Assembly (NCBI GenBank): GCA_040217575.1
Contig: JAVJPW010000006.1
Span: 372,001 to 436,000 of the forward strand
Reading direction: 5' to 3'
From: Pacificispira sp040217575
GTDB lineage: Bacteria; Pseudomonadota; Alphaproteobacteria; UBA8366; Aestuariispiraceae
Length of the DNA: 64,000 nucleotides
Below, one piece after another: positions 51,086 to 59,203 of the stretch. The notes beneath the pieces are model-generated. The model saw only the letters and a list, made by a program, of their open reading frames with translations, searched no databases and had not been told where the DNA came from. A program made the position numbers and the translations under genes. Numbering within the stretch: the first letter of the stretch is position 1; each line of letters begins with the position of its first letter.

Positions 51086-52393
51086 ATGAAACCGGACTTC
51101 CTGAAATTCGATACATTGAGCCTGCATGCGGGCCAGCAACCCGACCCGACAACCGGCGCCCGGGCGGTTCCGATCTATCAGACGACGTCCTATGTGTTCG
51201 ACGATACCGACCATGCGGCGGCGCTGTTCAACCTGGAAGCGCCCGGTCATATCTATTCCCGAATTTCAAATCCGACCGTCGCGGTGTTCGAAGAACGCGT
51301 GGCCGCGCTGGAAGGGGCCGTCGGCGCTGTCGGCACGGCCAGCGGGCATGCCGCGCTGCATCTGGCAATCGCGACACTGATGGGTCAGGGCGGGCACATC
51401 GTTGCCTCCAAATCGCTTTACGGCGGGTCCATCAACATGTTCCTGCACACGCTGCCGCGCTTCGGGATTGAAACCACCCTGGTGGACCCCCGAAAGCCGG
51501 AAGAGTTCGAAGCCGCGATCCGTCCCGAAACCCGTCTCGTCTTCTCGGAACTTCTCGGCAACCCGAATCTGGAGGTTCTGGACATCGAAGCGGTCGCGGA
51601 CGTGGCGCATCGAAACGGCCTACCGCTGATGATCGACGCGACCTTCAACACACCTTACCTGTGCCGGGTGTGCGACTATGGCGCGGACCTGGTCATGCAT
51701 TCCGCGACGAAATGGATGGGCGGTCACGGCATCGCCATGGGGGGTGTTCTGGTCGATGCGGGTCGGTTCGACTGGTTCGCCGAAGCCGGAAAATACCCGA
51801 CACTGACCGAACCGTACGAAGCGTATCACGGCATTGTTTTTGCCGAAGAATACGGCCCTGCGGGTCTGATCATGCGGGCGCGGGCCGAAGGCATGCGCGA
51901 CTTCGGCGCGGTGATGAGCCCCGCCGTTGCCTTCTATCTGTTGCAGGGGATCGAAACCCTGCCGCTGCGCATGGAAAAGCATGTGGCGAACGCGCGGATT
52001 GTGGCGGAATTCCTGGCCGCGCACGAGGCGGTCGAATGGGTCAACTATCCCGGGCTGGACAGCCACCCGGACCATGATCTGGCAAAGAAATACCTGCCGA
52101 AGGGGCCGGGGTCCATGCTGGCCTTCGGGGTGAAGGGCGGGCGTGCCGCCGGCGCGAAGTTCATCGAATCGGTGGAACTGTTCAGCCATCTGGCAAATGT
52201 GGGGGATGCAAAGTCCCTGGTCCTGCATCCGGCGTCGACGACGCACCAGCAGATGACCGCCGAACAGCTGGCGGCGGCCGGGATCGGGGACGACCTGATT
52301 CGCGTGTCCGTCGGTCTGGAAGACCCGGACGACCTGTTGGCCGACCTGAATCAGGCGCTGAAACGCGCCTACAAACTGGCGGCTGCCGAGTAA
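51086..52393 (+). CDS. metY: O-acetylhomoserine sulfhydrylase / aminocarboxypropyltransferase
   Basis: This 435-residue Cys/Met-metabolism PLP enzyme matches MetY: FDTLSLHAGQQPDPTTGARAVPIYQTTSY, YSRISNPTVAVFEERVAALEG, the PLP-lysine in HSATKWMGGHG and the late SLVLHPASTTHQQMT. The MetY-type length (about 430) rather than MetB/MetC/MetZ length (about 390) supports direct sulfhydrylation of O-acetylhomoserine to homocysteine. This supplies the substrate of the methionine synthases encoded elsewhere in the window. Two downstream genes on the same strand follow closely. Confidence 0.92.
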   Translation: MKPDFLKFDTLSLHAGQQPDPTTGARAVPIYQTTSYVFDDTDHAAALFNLEAPGHIYSRISNPTVAVFEERVAALEGAVGAVGTASGHAALHLAIATLMGQGGHIVASKSLYGGSINMFLHTLPRFGIETTLVDPRKPEEFEAAIRPETRLVFSELLGNPNLEVLDIEAVADVAHRNGLPLMIDATFNTPYLCRVCDYGADLVMHSATKWMGGHGIAMGGVLVDAGRFDWFAEAGKYPTLTEPYEAYHGIVFAEEYGPAGLIMRARAEGMRDFGAVMSPAVAFYLLQGIETLPLRMEKHVANARIVAEFLAAHEAVEWVNYPGLDSHPDHDLAKKYLPKGPGSMLAFGVKGGRAAGAKFIESVELFSHLANVGDAKSLVLHPASTTHQQMTAEQLAAAGIGDDLIRVSVGLEDPDDLLADLNQALKRAYKLAAAE

Positions 52394-52426
52394 CACTGGC
52401 CGAATTTACCTGAAGGAACGGTTTCC

Positions 52427-53242
52427 ATGTGGATTGAGATGCCGGAAGGGCGTGTTTTCGCCAACACGGGCGGCAAGGGTTTTGACGCCGCACAACCCGT
52501 TGCGATCCTTATCCATGGGTCCGGATGCGACCACAGCATCTGGGGCGGACAAAGCCGCTATATCGCCCATCACGGCGCATCGGTTCTGGCGATCGACTTG
52601 CCGGGGCACGGCCGGACGGAATTACCTGCCCTGACGGGCATCGGGGACCTGGCGGAATTCATAATCCGGCTGATCGGGCACCTGGAGATTTCGAGGCCCA
52701 TCCTGATCGGCCATTCCATGGGAGCGCTGGTTGCACTGGAAGCCACCGGGCGCCTGGGCGAAAAATGCGCGGGTCTTGGGCTGTGCGGTGTCGCCGCGAA
52801 GATGCCGGTCCACCCGGCGCTGTTGGACGCGGCAAAGAACGAACAGCTGACGGCGGCCGAATTGATCGCCGGTTGGGGCCATGGAAGCCGCGCGCACCGC
52901 GGCGGCAATGCGGCGCACGGAATCTGGATGTTGCGCCAGGCGGTGCGGCTGATTGACGGGACAGCGCCCGGCGTCCTGCATGCGGATCTGGCATCCTGCA
53001 ACGACTATCATTCGGCCCTGGATGCGGCGGGCAAAGTCGCGTGCCCGACGCTGTTCCTGCTGGGCCGGGGGGACAAGATGACGCCCGTCCGCGCGGCCCA
53101 GGACCTGGTCGCCGCCATTTCTGGCGCGGATCAGGTCGTGGTCGACACCGCCGGGCACATGATGATGATCGAAGCGCCCCATGACAGCCGCAAGGCGCTG
53201 ATGCGACTGGTGAACAAGGTTGCGTCGGGGGCACCCGCATGA
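52427..53242 (+). CDS. Alpha/beta hydrolase
   Basis: The 271-residue protein has the oxyanion region ILIHGSGCDHSIWGGQ, DLPGHGRTELP, the nucleophile elbow GHSMGALVALE near residue 95, an aspartate in LLGRGDKMTPVRAA and the histidine in DTAGHMMMIEAPH. It has no signal peptide, so it is cytoplasmic. The last codons overlap the following thioesterase gene by four bases, suggesting a two-step ester/thioester hydrolysis module. The substrate is not known. Confidence 0.9.
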   Translation: MWIEMPEGRVFANTGGKGFDAAQPVAILIHGSGCDHSIWGGQSRYIAHHGASVLAIDLPGHGRTELPALTGIGDLAEFIIRLIGHLEISRPILIGHSMGALVALEATGRLGEKCAGLGLCGVAAKMPVHPALLDAAKNEQLTAAELIAGWGHGSRAHRGGNAAHGIWMLRQAVRLIDGTAPGVLHADLASCNDYHSALDAAGKVACPTLFLLGRGDKMTPVRAAQDLVAAISGADQVVVDTAGHMMMIEAPHDSRKALMRLVNKVASGAPA

Positions 53243-53673
53243 GCGACGATTTCCCGAAACGGTCCGAGTTCCCGACGCTGCTTGCCATCCCGACCCGCTG
53301 GATGGATCAGGACCCGTACGGCCACGTCAACAATGTCGAATATTATTCCTTCTTCGACACGGTGGTGAACGAACATCTGATCCGTGAGGCCGGGCTGGAC
53401 GTCGTCAATACACCGGTCATCGGTCTGGTGGTGGAAACGAAATGCCGCTTCATGAAGGAACTATCCTTTCCCCAGACGGTCCATGCCGGCATGCGGGTGC
53501 CGAAGATCGGGAATTCGTCGATCACCTATGAAATCGCCCTGTTCCGCGATGATGAGGACGACTGTGCCGCGTTCGGCCATTTCGTCCATGTGTATGTCGA
53601 CCGCCAGACCCGCAATACGGTGCGTATTCCCGACCGTGTCCGGGACGCGGTGGCCGGGTTTATGGTTGGGTAG
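53239..53673 (+). CDS. Acyl-CoA thioesterase, 4-hydroxybenzoyl-CoA thioesterase family
   Basis: The 144-residue single hotdog domain contains RWMDQDPYGHVNNVEYYSFFD, where the Asp in DQDPYGHVN is the family catalytic residue (4HBT/YbgC/FcbC type). ETKCRFMKELSFPQTVHAG is the next conserved strand. It hydrolyses acyl-CoA thioesters of aromatic or medium-chain acids. Translationally coupled to the hydrolase upstream. Chain preference cannot be told. Confidence 0.9.
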   Translation: MSDDFPKRSEFPTLLAIPTRWMDQDPYGHVNNVEYYSFFDTVVNEHLIREAGLDVVNTPVIGLVVETKCRFMKELSFPQTVHAGMRVPKIGNSSITYEIALFRDDEDDCAAFGHFVHVYVDRQTRNTVRIPDRVRDAVAGFMVG

Positions 53674-53710
53674 GGCTTCGTCCGACCGTCTAAGGGAAAC
53701 GGACGATGCT

Positions 53711-54343
53711 TCAGTCAGTCAATGTGATCCGCATTGTCTGAATCAGTTTCTGCAATCCGTCGTCAACAAGTGCCGCGTCTTCGGAGTAGGAAAAAATCAT
53801 TCCCGCGAACTGAACCGGTCCAAGCATTTCTTCGAACGCGAAGAATGTTATTTTCCTTGAAACGGTGCTGCCGTCGATCCTCGTAACCTCGGCGGTCGTT
53901 TCCACTACCTGGACTGCCCTGTCCGAGATAGCGACCGAATATTCCCGATCAATCGATGTGACGCGGGACACTGTTCCGTTTGCGTTTACGGCATCGCGAA
54001 GCGGCAGGATCAGCGGCACCAGGTGGTCGATGATCTCTGTGCTCGTCACCGGGACCTGCATCCCCGAATGGTCCGGTGTAAGGGTGGTAAGCAGCACGAA
54101 AGGCGATTGCGCCGTGCTTTTCAAAAGACCGCGGCAGTAACCATCGCCCCTTCCATAAGCGCCAACGTGTAGCCAGTACCTGCCGATCGTGCCGACGAAC
54201 CGACGGACGGTCAGTTCGACCCCTGTTTCGCAGAATCTGAGATGGGTTTGTGCGTTTGTCTGCTGGACATTCGTGCCGTCAACCGTGCAGGCCCCCAGCA
54301 GGTTGAGGGTCAATGCTGCCAAAATTATGCGTACTGCCGACAT
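53711..54343 (-). CDS. Hypothetical lipoprotein
   Basis: The 210-residue product begins SAVRIILAALTLNLLGACTVDG, a lipoprotein signal with LGAC lipobox at about residue 18. The mature part is beta-rich with no recognised domain; two more cysteines (HLRFCETG and GDGYCRGL) may form a disulfide. It converges with the thioesterase gene. ATG 54343 is used because it opens the signal peptide. Codon use is less GC-biased than in the neighbours. Confidence 0.65.
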   Translation of the reverse strand: MSAVRIILAALTLNLLGACTVDGTNVQQTNAQTHLRFCETGVELTVRRFVGTIGRYWLHVGAYGRGDGYCRGLLKSTAQSPFVLLTTLTPDHSGMQVPVTSTEIIDHLVPLILPLRDAVNANGTVSRVTSIDREYSVAISDRAVQVVETTAEVTRIDGSTVSRKITFFAFEEMLGPVQFAGMIFSYSEDAALVDDGLQKLIQTMRITLTD

Positions 54344-54530
54344 CTTCGCAGAATACCATGAATGGATGACCGGTTCATTCCAAAGAATCAACTGAAAAGA
54401 GTGTTTTAAGGAAGTGTCGTTGCGTCCCCCCGAAAAGCGTGTAATTGGAGATGTTTAAGGGATTTTTAACTCGCCTGTCCCATTCTCATCCCGGATGGAG
54501 GGGGCATTTGAGGAAGTTGGGAACCTTACC

Positions 54531-55031
54531 ATGACATTTTGCGGAATGGCTGCGTCGGTTGCGGCGATTGTTCTGCTGACGTTTTCGCCGGCACGTGCGG
54601 TGGCTCTGGACCGGGCGACGGAGTCGGTGGTGCTGACCGTATCGGGTGAAATCGGCGTTACCAACAGCGGGGACGCGGCCGAATTCGATTTTGCACTTCT
54701 GGAATCATTGCCGGTTTTCACGCTGCACACGACAACGCCCTGGACCGACGGCGAACAGGTCTTTGAAGGTGTCCTGATGCGCGATCTGATGAACCAGGTC
54801 GAAGCCGCCGGAACGGTTCTGCAGGCGCGGGCGCTGAACGACTATATGATTGAAATTCCGGTCAATGATTTTGAAGAAACTGACGTGATCCTGGCCTATC
54901 GGCACAATGGCGAACGGATGACTGTTCGGACGAAGGGGCCGCTTTGGATTGTCTATCCCGATGACAGCGGGAACCCGGAAGCGGTGCACCGAATGATCTG
55001 GCAGCTGCGTACCATCGAGGTCGTCCGTTGA
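54531..55031 (+). CDS. Periplasmic SUOX-fold (oxidoreductase molybdopterin-binding-like) protein without cofactor cysteine
   Basis: A signal peptide (ASVAAIVLLTFSPARAVA) leads to a roughly 140-residue domain with VLTVSGEIGV, FDFALLESLPVFTLHTTTPWTDG, FEGVLMRDLMNQV, RALNDYMIEIPV and GPLWIVYPDDSG..RMIWQLRTIEV. This pattern is the sulfite-oxidase-like (SUOX) fold. The mature protein has no cysteine, so the molybdenum-ligating residue is missing and it probably binds something else. It overlaps the downstream histidine kinase by four bases (TTGA), which points to a sensory role. Confidence 0.72.
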   Translation: MTFCGMAASVAAIVLLTFSPARAVALDRATESVVLTVSGEIGVTNSGDAAEFDFALLESLPVFTLHTTTPWTDGEQVFEGVLMRDLMNQVEAAGTVLQARALNDYMIEIPVNDFEETDVILAYRHNGERMTVRTKGPLWIVYPDDSGNPEAVHRMIWQLRTIEVVR

Positions 55032-56416
55032 CCTTCCGTCGCGGCCATATTCCCTGGCTGATCGCGTCGGCGGTGGTGCTGATCGGTACAAGTTTCGTTG
55101 CGCTGATCATCATGACGCAACATACCTCCCGACTGCAGGACTTCCTGGCGCACAGCTATTGGGCAGCTGCGCAGACGGAAAGCGAATTTCTGCGACTTCA
55201 GAATTCGCTGGTCATGTATGTTGCGGACGCGCCTGGTGCGACCCACGAAGACGTCCGGTTGAAGCTCGACATTCTGTTTTCGCGAATTGACGTGGTCGTG
55301 TCCGGCAACACCAGCGATGTGGCCGGTGGTTACGACCGCACGGCGGCGTTCGTCGCGGAACTATCGGAAGCCGCCCATCGGGTCGATATGCTGACGGAAG
55401 ACCCGTCGTTTCGTGACGGTCCCGCAGCGCAGGAAGCAATAGAGATTCTGCAGAGCCAGTGGATTCCCTTGCACAGCTGGGTTCGGGAGATCCTGCACGG
55501 GCGACTCTGGCTGAACGACCGCGAGGCAATCGTTCAACAGCAGGAAGCGATTATCCTGGTGAATTCGGCTCTTGCGCTTTTGAGCATCGCCATCGTCATT
55601 GGAATTTTCAGACAGAACCGCCGTTTTCGTGCCATGGCGCGTCGGGAGGCAAGGGCGCGGGCGAATGCGGAACATGCGGCGGCATCGCGGGATCGTTTCG
55701 TCGCCGGGATGAGCCATGAGTTACGGACGCCGCTGAACGCGATCAACGGGTTCTGCGAAATGCTGTCCATGGGCATTTATGGCAAGATGAACAAGAAGCA
55801 GGCGGGTTATGTCGAAAACATCGCAGCCAGCGGTCAGCATCTTCTGTCGCTGATCAACGACATCCTGGATTATTCAAAGCTGGAAGCCCGCATGTACGAA
55901 CCCGACATGGCCAAGGTCGACCTGAAGATCGTGGTCGCAGAAGCCGTGCGGTTCATCGAACCCACTTTTATCGAGCGGGGCGGCATGGTCGACGTGCGCT
56001 GTCCGGACGGTCCGGTCTGGATATACGCGGACCGACGGATCAGCTTGCAATGCGCGGTAAACCTTCTGTCGAATGCCGCGAAATTCAGTCCCGAAGACGG
56101 CCGGATCGAAATCGACGTTGTGCCGGCCGGACATGTGACGCGCCTGTCGATCCGCGACAATGGGCCGGGCATGTCGGAAGCGGACCTTGAATCCGCGTTT
56201 GAACCGTTCAAACAGGCGGGAGATCCCTTTACAGCAACAAAGGGCGGCACAGGTCTGGGGCTTTCGATCACACGGTCCTTCTGTGACGTCATGGGGGCAA
56301 AGCTGACACTGAAGTCGTCCCTTGGGAACGGGTTGGCGGCGACAATCGATTTTCAGAGCGATGCGCCAAAGGAACAGTCGGACCCCGTGCCCGCATCGCC
56401 CCGCCAGGCCGCCTGA
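55028..56416 (+). CDS. Membrane sensor histidine kinase coupled to the SUOX-like protein
   Basis: The TTG start at 55028 overlaps the preceding stop. Two helices (WLIASAVVLIGTSFVALIIM and IILVNSALALLSIAIVIGIF) bracket about 145 helical periplasmic residues. The cytoplasmic part has HisKA with MSHELRTPLNAINGFCEML and HATPase with NLLSNAAKF, DNGPGMSEADL and GGTGLGLSITRSF. No receiver domain or neighbouring response regulator is present. The cognate regulator must be encoded elsewhere, and the periplasmic partner is probably the preceding gene product. Confidence 0.9.
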   Translation: MTFRRGHIPWLIASAVVLIGTSFVALIIMTQHTSRLQDFLAHSYWAAAQTESEFLRLQNSLVMYVADAPGATHEDVRLKLDILFSRIDVVVSGNTSDVAGGYDRTAAFVAELSEAAHRVDMLTEDPSFRDGPAAQEAIEILQSQWIPLHSWVREILHGRLWLNDREAIVQQQEAIILVNSALALLSIAIVIGIFRQNRRFRAMARREARARANAEHAAASRDRFVAGMSHELRTPLNAINGFCEMLSMGIYGKMNKKQAGYVENIAASGQHLLSLINDILDYSKLEARMYEPDMAKVDLKIVVAEAVRFIEPTFIERGGMVDVRCPDGPVWIYADRRISLQCAVNLLSNAAKFSPEDGRIEIDVVPAGHVTRLSIRDNGPGMSEADLESAFEPFKQAGDPFTATKGGTGLGLSITRSFCDVMGAKLTLKSSLGNGLAATIDFQSDAPKEQSDPVPASPRQAA

Positions 56417-56501
56417 CCACAGCCTGCCGATCGCTTGGGGGCATTGCAAAGGCACCTCCCCCTTTGACCTTGCAGCCCAAGCCCCGTATAGGCTTCGGCT
56501 C

Positions 56502-58436
56502 ATGAACAGACACGAACGCCGCACGGCGAAAAAGAAGGGTGGAAACGGGTCCGGCGGCAATGGCCGCGGTGGCGGTGACCCGCGCCTGAACCAGGCGATG
56601 GCCCTGCATCAGGCGGGCCGACTGATGGAAGCGGACGGTTTCTACCGCCAGGTTCTGGAAGATCACCCGACCCACCCGGACGCCCTTCGGCTGCGTGGTG
56701 CACTGGCTCTTCAGATCGGCAATCCGGGGGCGGCGGTCGAACTCCTGTCTGCCGCGCGCAAGGCGGACCCCAACAATGCCGAAGTCCTGTCGGTTCTGGC
56801 GCTTGCGCTGGAACGCGGGGGCAACATTCAGGCCGCCGAACAGGCTTATCGCCGGGCGCTTTCCATGACGCCGAAGGCGCCGGATATATGGAACAATCTG
56901 GGGGCGCTGTTGCGGGACGCAGGGCGGTTGACCGAAGCGGCGGAAGCCTTCGGCAAGGCGGCGGTACTGAAGCCGGACTATGTCGAGGCACTGGGAAATC
57001 TTGCGGTCACGCTGTTCCGGATGGAAAAGCTGGATGCCTCGCTGGCGGCGTTCCAGGCGGCGCTGGACATCGATCCGGGTGATATCGACCTTCTGTTGAA
57101 CTATGGGGTTGTCCTGTCCACAGCCGGGCGGGCGGAAGAAGCGGCTGCCTGTTTTGCGGATGTCGCCGAACAGGCGCCGGACGACCCGGATGCGCTGACC
57201 AACCTGACAGCGGCCCAGATGCGGCTGGAAGATCTGGCCGGTGCCGAAGAAACCGCGCGGCGTGCGCTGGAACTGGCACCGGACAGTGCAGGCGCGCTTG
57301 CCAACCTGGCGATGGTGTTGAGCGCCGCGCGCCATTTCGAAGAAGCCGAAGGCTACTATCAGGATGCGCTGCGCACCGCGCCGGACTTTGCCGATGTCTG
57401 GTCGAACTACGGCAATTTGCTGATGGCGTCGGACCGCCTGGACGAAGCGGAAGTCGCCTACAGCAAGGCCCGCACGCTTTCCCCCAGTGACGCGCGCCAT
57501 TCCTTTCAGCTTGGCCTGTTGCATCTGAACCGGGGGGAACTGGATCGCGGCTGGACGTTGTATGAAGCCGGCCTTGATTGCGGTGAACGGGTGCCGATCG
57601 CGCCGCCCGGTCTGAAACGCTGGGACGGGCAACCGTTTGGCGGCCGGCTTCTGATTGCCCCGGAACAAGGGATCGGGGACGAACTTCGCGCGCTTTCATT
57701 GCTGCCGGATGTGGTGAAGGCGGCGGGTCCGCAGGCGGACGTCATCGTCGGTTGCGATGCGCGCCTGTCCGCGCTGATTGAACGGTCATTCGACGGTGCG
57801 CGCACGGTCACCCGCGACGAGGCAGCGGATGTCACCGCAGATGCGCAAGTGCCCGCGGCGTCGCTGATGAAACTGTTCCGCCCGTCGCTGGCATCCTTTC
57901 CCGACCGCGGCGCATACCTGAAACCCGACCCGAATCGCGTCGCTGCAATCCGCACCAGTCTGGATCGAATGCCAAAGGGCATGACTGTCGGCATCGCCTG
58001 GCGCAGCGGGCTGTCACGGCTGCGTACCCATACGGCGGTGACGGAACTGGCGGCCTGGCAGCCGGTGTTCGACGTGTCCGGCGTTCGTTTCGTCAACCTG
58101 CAATATGGCGCGACGCCGGCGGAACTGGACGCAACGCCGGTCCATCAATTGGAAGATATCGACCTGTTCAATGACATCGATGGGGCGGCGGCCGCGACCC
58201 ATGCCTGCGATCTGGTGATCAATATGGGCACCAGTGCCGGTGATCTGGCGGGCGCACTGGGCGTGCCCTGTTGGTCGCTTATGCTGAAACCCGCATGGGT
58301 GACATTGGGGTCGGAAGGCCACCCGTTCTATCCGCGCACGGAAATCTTCTGGCGTCTGGCGGATGATGAATGGTCCGACGTTCTGGCCCGGGTGGCCGAA
58401 CGCCTGGCGGTCGTCGTCAACCGCTGGCAAGGGTAG
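56502..58436 (+). CDS. TPR-repeat protein with C-terminal glycosyltransferase-like domain
   Basis: After a basic/glycine-rich N-terminus (RHERRTAKKKGGNG), about ten tetratricopeptide repeats fill residues 30-370 (typical unit: GRLTEAAEAFGKAAVLKPDY). The last 270 residues form a GT-B-like domain with RLLIAPEQGIGDELRALSLLP, GIAWRSGLSRLRTHT and CDLVINMGTSAGDLAGALGVPCW. This TPR plus pseudo-heptosyltransferase layout is common in alphaproteobacteria, and activity is uncertain. ATG 56502 is chosen at the start of the basic segment; the longer frame overlaps the kinase gene. Confidence 0.88.
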   Translation: MNRHERRTAKKKGGNGSGGNGRGGGDPRLNQAMALHQAGRLMEADGFYRQVLEDHPTHPDALRLRGALALQIGNPGAAVELLSAARKADPNNAEVLSVLALALERGGNIQAAEQAYRRALSMTPKAPDIWNNLGALLRDAGRLTEAAEAFGKAAVLKPDYVEALGNLAVTLFRMEKLDASLAAFQAALDIDPGDIDLLLNYGVVLSTAGRAEEAAACFADVAEQAPDDPDALTNLTAAQMRLEDLAGAEETARRALELAPDSAGALANLAMVLSAARHFEEAEGYYQDALRTAPDFADVWSNYGNLLMASDRLDEAEVAYSKARTLSPSDARHSFQLGLLHLNRGELDRGWTLYEAGLDCGERVPIAPPGLKRWDGQPFGGRLLIAPEQGIGDELRALSLLPDVVKAAGPQADVIVGCDARLSALIERSFDGARTVTRDEAADVTADAQVPAASLMKLFRPSLASFPDRGAYLKPDPNRVAAIRTSLDRMPKGMTVGIAWRSGLSRLRTHTAVTELAAWQPVFDVSGVRFVNLQYGATPAELDATPVHQLEDIDLFNDIDGAAAATHACDLVINMGTSAGDLAGALGVPCWSLMLKPAWVTLGSEGHPFYPRTEIFWRLADDEWSDVLARVAERLAVVVNRWQG

Positions 58437-58445
58437 CGCCGGGGC

Positions 58446-59084
58446 CTATTCCTTCGGCGTGACGCGATAGGCACAGCGCCGCGCGCCGGCCAGAATATGG
58501 TCGGTGCGTTCCACGATGACGTCATCCCCCAAAACCGACTGAAAGACCTGCAGCTCCATGGCGCACAGCCCGGTGCAGGTTTTTGCCGCGCTGCAGATCG
58601 GGCAATGGTTTTCAATCAGAAGCGGCCCGTCCGGCCCGTCCTCCACATGGGCCATATACCCTTCTTCCGTTCGGGCCCGAGCCAGCGCCTCCATCCGGTC
58701 CCGCAGGCCGGTCGCGCCATCCAGACGGGTACGGTACTGGTCCGCCTGTTGCCGGGACCGCTGGGCGACGATCCGGTCCAATGCGTCCGGCCCAAGCGTG
58801 TCGCGCACAAGGTCAATCAGCCCGACCGCCAGATCCGCATGGGCGTCGGGGAAATATTTTTCTGCCGTTTCGGTCAATCCCCACAGCTTCGCCGGGCGAC
58901 CGACCGGACGGGGCGACAGGCTGGTGGTCACCAGTTCCTCGGCCTCCAGATCATAGAGATGCTGGCGGACCGCCATGGCCGTGATGCCAAGACCGTCGGC
59001 CAGGTCGGCCGCGGTTGTCGGGCCGCCGGTTTTCAGGCGGTCCAGGATTTCCCGGCGTGTGCGTCGTTTCGAATCGTTGGCCAT
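58446..59084 (-). CDS. SufR-like iron-sulfur transcriptional regulator
   Basis: The 212-residue protein has an N-terminal winged HTH (ILDRLKTGGPTTAADLADGLGITAMAVRQHL, then RPVGRPAKLWGLT wing) and a C-terminal cysteine cluster, Cys161, Cys164, Cys170, Cys174 and Cys204 (HCPICSAAKTCTGLC..RRCAY). This is the DeoR/SufR-type arrangement that binds an Fe-S cluster and represses in response to iron or redox state. It diverges from the Rieske fusion gene, with a perfect palindrome between them. The suf operon is not nearby, so its target is probably this local unit. Confidence 0.85.
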   Translation of the reverse strand: MANDSKRRTRREILDRLKTGGPTTAADLADGLGITAMAVRQHLYDLEAEELVTTSLSPRPVGRPAKLWGLTETAEKYFPDAHADLAVGLIDLVRDTLGPDALDRIVAQRSRQQADQYRTRLDGATGLRDRMEALARARTEEGYMAHVEDGPDGPLLIENHCPICSAAKTCTGLCAMELQVFQSVLGDDVIVERTDHILAGARRCAYRVTPKE

Positions 59085-59123
59085 GGTATTCTTGCGTTCC
59101 GTTGAATTTTGTTTTTAAAGATT

Positions 59124-59140
59124 TTGCTTTAAAAAAGCAA
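59124..59140. promoter_or_regulatory. Perfect palindrome, likely operator of the SufR-like regulator
   Basis: TTGCTTT (59124-59130) and AAAGCAA (59134-59140) form a perfect 7-base inverted repeat around AAA. A related half-site (TGCTTT) occurs at 59165-59170. TATTAT at 59149-59154 is a possible -10 for the Rieske gene, so a bound repressor would cover its -35 region. Operator function is inferred. Confidence 0.6.
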
Positions 59141-59203
59141 CGTCCCGGTATTATATAAAGGAAATGCTTTAGAAAATAAGTGCGGGATGGAAAGGATTTT
59201 GCG

